DNA of 64,000 nucleotides from assembly GCF_017426705.2 (NCBI RefSeq), contig NZ_CP147251.1:1588501-1652500 (forward strand). The letters run 5' to 3'. The position numbers and the translations under genes are program-made. This document shows positions 60,640 to 64,000 of this stretch, piece after piece. Every line of letters begins with the position of its first letter. Position 1 is the first letter of the stretch. A model generated the notes under the pieces. The model searched no databases and was not told where the DNA came from. It was given only the letters and a program-made list of their open reading frames with translations. This stretch comes from Enterococcus sp. DIV2402. GTDB taxonomy: Bacteria; Bacillota; Bacilli; Lactobacillales; Enterococcaceae.

Positions 60640-61941
60640 ATGTTAGAACGTTATACACGACCTGAAATGGGCAAAATTTGGACAGATGAAAATCGCTATC
60701 AAGCGTGGTTAGAAGTGGAAATCTTAGCAGATGAAGCTTGGGCTGAGCTTGGTGAAATCCCAAAAGAAGATGTTGCAAAAATTCGTGAAAATGCCTCATT
60801 TGATATTCAACGCATTTTAGAAATTGAAGAACAAACAAGACATGACGTGGTTGCTTTTACGCGTGCCGTTTCAGAAACATTAGGCGATGAAAGTAAGTGG
60901 GTACATTATGGTTTAACTTCAACAGATGTCGTGGATACAGCATACGGTTATTTAATGAAACAAGCCAATGATATTTTGCGTCAAGATTTGCAACGTTTAA
61001 CAGATATTATTGGTGAAAAAGCTAAAGAACATAAACATACAGTAACGATGGGGCGCACGCATGGAGTGCATGCAGAACCAACTACTTTCGGGTTGAAATT
61101 AGCTTTGTGGTATTCTGAAATGAAACGCAATATCGAACGTTTCGAACATGCTGCTAAAGGTGTGGAAGCTGGGAAAATTAGTGGTGCAGTAGGAACGTTT
61201 GCCAATATACCACCATTTGTTGAAGAATATGTGTGTACAAAATTAGGTATTCGCCCGCAAGAAATTTCTACTCAAGTCTTACCAAGAGACTTACATGCGG
61301 AATATTTTTCAGCGATGGCTTTGATTGCAACAAGCATTGAAAAATTTGCAACAGAAATTCGTGGCTTACAAAAATCAGAAACACGTGAAGTAGAAGAGTT
61401 TTTTGCAAAAGGACAAAAAGGTTCTTCAGCTATGCCTCATAAACGTAATCCAATTGGTTCTGAAAATATGACTGGTTTAGCACGTGTCGTTCGTGGACAT
61501 ATGATTACTGCATACGAAAATGTTACATTGTGGCATGAACGTGATATTTCCCATTCTTCAGCAGAGCGTATCATTATTCCTGATACAACTATTCTATTAA
61601 ATTACATGTTAAATCGTTTTGGCAATATCGTGAAAAATTTGACTGTTTTCCCAGAAAATATGAAACGTAACATGGAAGCAACATTTGGTTTGATTTATAG
61701 TCAGCGTGTGATGTTAAAATTGATTGATCATGGGATGACACGTGAGCAAGCCTATGACTTAGTTCAACCACATACAGCAAAAGCATGGGATGATCAAACT
61801 GCTTTTCGTCCTTTGTTAGAAGCTGATAAAAAAGTAACCCAAGTGTTAACAAAAGAAGATTTAGATGATGCCTTCGATTACAATCATCACTTAAAAAATG
61901 TGGATACCATTTTTGAACGTGTTGGTTTAGGCAATAATTAA
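60640..61941 (+). CDS. purB: Adenylosuccinate lyase
   Basis: Acts twice in purine synthesis, on SAICAR and on adenylosuccinate. [11 protein letters not shown] near residue 89, [20 protein letters not shown] near 139 with the catalytic His, and the superfamily signature [20 protein letters not shown] near 263 with the catalytic Ser. Length of 433 matches. It lies 13 bases after purK with GAGGAGAAAAAC upstream. A terminator closes the unit, so purE-K-B is separate from purC onward. Confidence 0.96.
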   Translation: MLERYTRPEMGKIWTDENRYQAWLEVEILADEAWAELGEIPKEDVAKIRENASFDIQRILEIEEQTRHDVVAFTRAVSETLGDESKWVHYGLTSTDVVDTAYGYLMKQANDILRQDLQRLTDIIGEKAKEHKHTVTMGRTHGVHAEPTTFGLKLALWYSEMKRNIERFEHAAKGVEAGKISGAVGTFANIPPFVEEYVCTKLGIRPQEISTQVLPRDLHAEYFSAMALIATSIEKFATEIRGLQKSETREVEEFFAKGQKGSSAMPHKRNPIGSENMTGLARVVRGHMITAYENVTLWHERDISHSSAERIIIPDTTILLNYMLNRFGNIVKNLTVFPENMKRNMEATFGLIYSQRVMLKLIDHGMTREQAYDLVQPHTAKAWDDQTAFRPLLEADKKVTQVLTKEDLDDAFDYNHHLKNVDTIFERVGLGNN

Positions 61942-61952
61942 CACAGAAAAAT

Positions 61953-61990
61953 AAACCCGATTTCCAAACTTTTTGGGAATTGGGTTTTTT
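61953..61990 (+). terminator. Terminator of purE-K-B
   Basis: AAACCCGATTTCC pairs with GGGAATTGGGTTT (with mismatch), followed by T6. Confidence 0.8.
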
Positions 61991-61998
61991 GCTTTTGG

Positions 61999-62370
61999 TT
62001 ATCCGTAAGTTACGAAGCTGATTGTATAAAGCTCTCGTTTCAACACAAGAAAAATTGTTTGAATAAAGTCAATCGATGTTTCTTTAAAATTGTAAAATAC
62101 TTCGACATGGTATTGACGTTGGAAAAAATGTGATTGATATACTTCACGAATAACAATTTCTTCATTATGGTGATTAGTAAATTGAAAAAGTTGCTTGCAA
62201 CGACGATAGGGTTTTGTCAAAAAAATCATACGTTCATTCCATGATAGCTTTCGTTTTTGCATTTCAGTATATTGTTGTAAAACTTTCGAAAGATCATAAA
62301 ACATTTTTTTTCTTTCTGCTAGTGTTAAATATGATACAAAATGTTGAGCCTCTTCATAAAACTCTATCAT
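61999..62370 (-). CDS. Conserved small hypothetical protein
   Basis: A 123-residue basic and aromatic-rich soluble protein of unrecognised family: YEEAQHFVSYLTLAERKKMF near residue 5, FQRQYHVEVFYNFKETSIDF near 82. AAGGAGGACGATGAGTAT precedes the ATG. It is oriented against the flanking pur genes and splits the purine genes into two transcription units, so it may be an insertion into an ancestral pur cluster. Confidence 0.6.
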   Translation of the reverse strand: MIEFYEEAQHFVSYLTLAERKKMFYDLSKVLQQYTEMQKRKLSWNERMIFLTKPYRRCKQLFQFTNHHNEEIVIREVYQSHFFQRQYHVEVFYNFKETSIDFIQTIFLVLKRELYTISFVTYG

Positions 62371-62486
62371 ATACTCATCGTCCTCCTTGAAACCAGACTA
62401 TCATCTGCCATTATAATAACACCCAAACCGCTTTGTGTAAACGCTTTATTTTTGTAAGTGTTAAATAAAAATATTTTCAATCGTAA

Positions 62487-62563
62487 AAACACGAACTATT
62501 TTAAAAATATAAACGATTAATGTAAAGTTATCGTTGACGGTAGGAAATGGGTATTGTTAGAAT
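62487..62563 (+). promoter_or_regulatory. PurBox-like site and promoter of purC
   Basis: AAAACACGAACTAT at 62487-62500 matches the Firmicutes PurBox core (CGAAC). The second, inverted site is less clear. The promoter is TTGACG at 62534 with TGTTAGAAT at 62555-62563 (18-base spacer and extended -10). Confidence 0.55.
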
Positions 62564-62611
62564 AACAGTACACAAAAAGAAGTAGCAGGAAAAAACAAAA
62601 TGAGGTGTAAC

Positions 62612-63328
62612 ATGGAAAAAAGATCATTAGCTTATGAAGGTAAAGCTAAAAAGCTATATGAAACAGACGATGAATCAGTGTTTTTAGTTGAATATCTAGA
62701 TCAGGCAACTGCATTAAATGGTGCGAAAAAAGACGCTGTTAAAGGCAAAGGGCAAATGAATAATCAAATCACTTCCCAAATTTTTGAAAAACTAACTGTT
62801 AAAGGTATTCAAAGTCATTTTATTGAAAAAATATCTAAAAACGAACAATTAGTGAAACGAGTTGAAATGATTCCCTTAGAAATTGTTGTGAGAAATGTGG
62901 CTGCTGGGAGCTTTTCAAAACGATTGGATATAACGGAAGGGACCGATTTGCCATTTCCAATCACCGAATTTTATTACAAAGAAGATCGTTTAGATGATCC
63001 ATTCATCAATGATGACCATGTTGCTTTTTTACAAGTCGCAACGAAAGAAGAAGTACAAAAAATTAAAGAACTTGCATTGCAAGTGAATCATTTGCTGCAA
63101 GAATTATTTCTTTCAATTGATATTCGTTTGATTGATTTTAAAATTGAAGTTGGACGTACTGAGGATGGCACTATTTTATTGGCTGATGAAATTTCGCCAG
63201 ATACCTGCCGTTTATGGGATGTTAACACCAATGATCATTTAGATAAAGATGTTTATCGTCGTGATTTAGGCGATTTAATTCCAGTATATGAAGAAGTATT
63301 ACAAAGATTAGAAGAAAAAGGAGCGTAA
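62612..63328 (+). CDS. purC: SAICAR synthetase (phosphoribosylaminoimidazole-succinocarboxamide synthase)
   Basis: Joins aspartate to CAIR with ATP. LAYEGKAKKLYETDDESVFL near residue 5 with the nucleotide-binding pattern, PLEIVVRNVAAGSFSKRL near 88, DEISPDTCRLWD near 199. Length of 238 is typical. I took the ATG at 62612 with ATGAGGTGTAAC just upstream rather than one four codons earlier. It leads purC-S-Q. Confidence 0.96.
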   Translation: MEKRSLAYEGKAKKLYETDDESVFLVEYLDQATALNGAKKDAVKGKGQMNNQITSQIFEKLTVKGIQSHFIEKISKNEQLVKRVEMIPLEIVVRNVAAGSFSKRLDITEGTDLPFPITEFYYKEDRLDDPFINDDHVAFLQVATKEEVQKIKELALQVNHLLQELFLSIDIRLIDFKIEVGRTEDGTILLADEISPDTCRLWDVNTNDHLDKDVYRRDLGDLIPVYEEVLQRLEEKGA

Positions 63329-63330
63329 TT

Positions 63331-63585
63331 ATGTATTTCGTAAAAGTATTTGTCACATATAAAGAGTCAGTTTTAGATCCTCAAGGGGAAGCAGTGAAAG
63401 GTGCAGTTCATCGTTTAGGCTATGATGAAATCGACGAAATTCGTATTGGGAAGTATTTTGAAATTAAAGTGGCAAAATCTGATCGTCCAGTTGAAGAGGC
63501 GATTGAAGAAATTTGCGATAAATTATTAGCAAATGTCAATATGGAAACCTATCGCTATGAAATTGTAGCAACGGAGGAAGTTTAA
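63331..63585 (+). CDS. purS: FGAM synthetase subunit PurS
   Basis: Small structural subunit that docks PurL and PurQ in the three-part FGAM synthetase of Gram-positives. The 84-residue protein shows [20 protein letters not shown] near 4 and [18 protein letters not shown] near 30. It begins two bases after purC and ends two bases before purQ, with AAAAGGAGCG as ribosome site. Confidence 0.95.
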   Translation: MYFVKVFVTYKESVLDPQGEAVKGAVHRLGYDEIDEIRIGKYFEIKVAKSDRPVEEAIEEICDKLLANVNMETYRYEIVATEEV

Positions 63586-63587
63586 AC

Positions 63588-64000
63588 ATGAAATTTGCAG
63601 TCATTGTTTTTCCAGGTTCAAACTGTGATATGGATATGCTTTGGGCAATCAAGGATGTCATGGGTGCTGAAGCTGAATACGTTCGCCACGATGCAGACTC
63701 GCTTGAAGGATTTGATGGTGTCTTGTTACCAGGAGGTTTTTCTTATGGAGACTACTTACGTTGTGGGGCAATCGCTCGTTTTTCTGCAATTATGCAAGAG
63801 GTGATTCGTTTTGCGGATGAAGGCAAACCAGTCTTTGGTACTTGTAATGGATTTCAAGTGTTGACAGAAGCTGGATTATTACCGGGAGCTCTTCGCCGTA
63901 ACGAGTCACTCCATTTTATTTGTAAAACAACGTCTTTAAAAGTTGTTAATAATCAAACAAAATTTACTTCCGAATATGAGCAAGATGAAATTATTCGTAT
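63588..64000 (+). CDS. purQ: FGAM synthetase glutaminase subunit PurQ, 3' end cut by window edge
   Basis: Class I glutamine amidotransferase feeding ammonia to PurL. The 137 visible residues start [17 protein letters not shown], with [20 protein letters not shown] near 46 and the nucleophile cysteine in [19 protein letters not shown] near 86. The catalytic His and Glu lie beyond the window. The purC-S-Q order continues the Gram-positive pur operon, so purL and others should follow. AACGGAGGAAG precedes the ATG. Confidence 0.95.
   Translation, partial: MKFAVIVFPGSNCDMDMLWAIKDVMGAEAEYVRHDADSLEGFDGVLLPGGFSYGDYLRCGAIARFSAIMQEVIRFADEGKPVFGTCNGFQVLTEAGLLPGALRRNESLHFICKTTSLKVVNNQTKFTSEYEQDEIIR

Overview
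The window is a low-GC Firmicutes chromosome segment, most likely from an Enterococcus or a close lactobacillale. The evidence is the order topA-trmFO and xerC-hslV-hslU-codY, the parE-parC pair, pflB-pflA, a strongly A/T-biased third codon position, and the type of core proteins. The exact species cannot be fixed from sequence alone. Both ends cut genes: rnhB on the left (its 3' end is missing) and purQ on the right.

Layout. 1-13 kb holds housekeeping genes: rnhB and rbgA (minus), dprA, topA, trmFO, an NfeD-like/flotillin pair, xerC-hslVU-codY and a LacX-type epimerase. 12975-17794 is a 4.8 kb A/T-rich island bounded by a perfect 20-bp direct repeat. Inside its left end lies the C-terminal relic of a tyrosine integrase. 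Its cargo is a small secreted protein, two membrane proteins, an ABC ATPase and a membrane-anchored accessory protein. 17.8-29 kb has plsY (minus), a CoA-binding protein, parE-parC, pflB, pflA, ppaC and a conserved hypothetical gene. 29.5-39.6 kb is a complete glycogen operon (glgB-C-D-A-P plus a GH13 amylase/pullulanase). 39.7-45.4 kb has a basic unknown protein, a cold-shock gene, a MepB-like gene, tRNA-Leu(GAG), an aminotransferase, a small DUF2187-like gene, an XRE/TPR regulator and nagA. 45.6-46.9 kb is a CRISPR array of 19 repeats and 18 spacers with a type I-C-like repeat and no cas gene in the window. 47-56.8 kb has a MacB/FtsX-type exporter with a giant coiled coil, a divergent pair of aromatic-acid-exporter-like proteins, an oxidoreductase and a cell-wall cluster (VanY-like peptidase, GH73 glucosaminidase). 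56.8-64 kb is purine metabolism: a guanine-class riboswitch with xpt-pbuX, then purE-K-B and purC-S-Q, with PurBox-like sites.

How the genes work together. The glg genes make and break glycogen from ADP-glucose. PflB/PflA are the anaerobic pyruvate branch. The xpt-pbuX and pur genes balance purine salvage against synthesis, through two visible controls (riboswitch and PurBoxes). The island looks like an integrated, probably immobilised element whose cargo resembles a peptide-export or bacteriocin/self-protection cassette. It has displaced the original terminator shared by the lacX-like gene and plsY. The island and the cas-less CRISPR array are the two parts most worth a second look.
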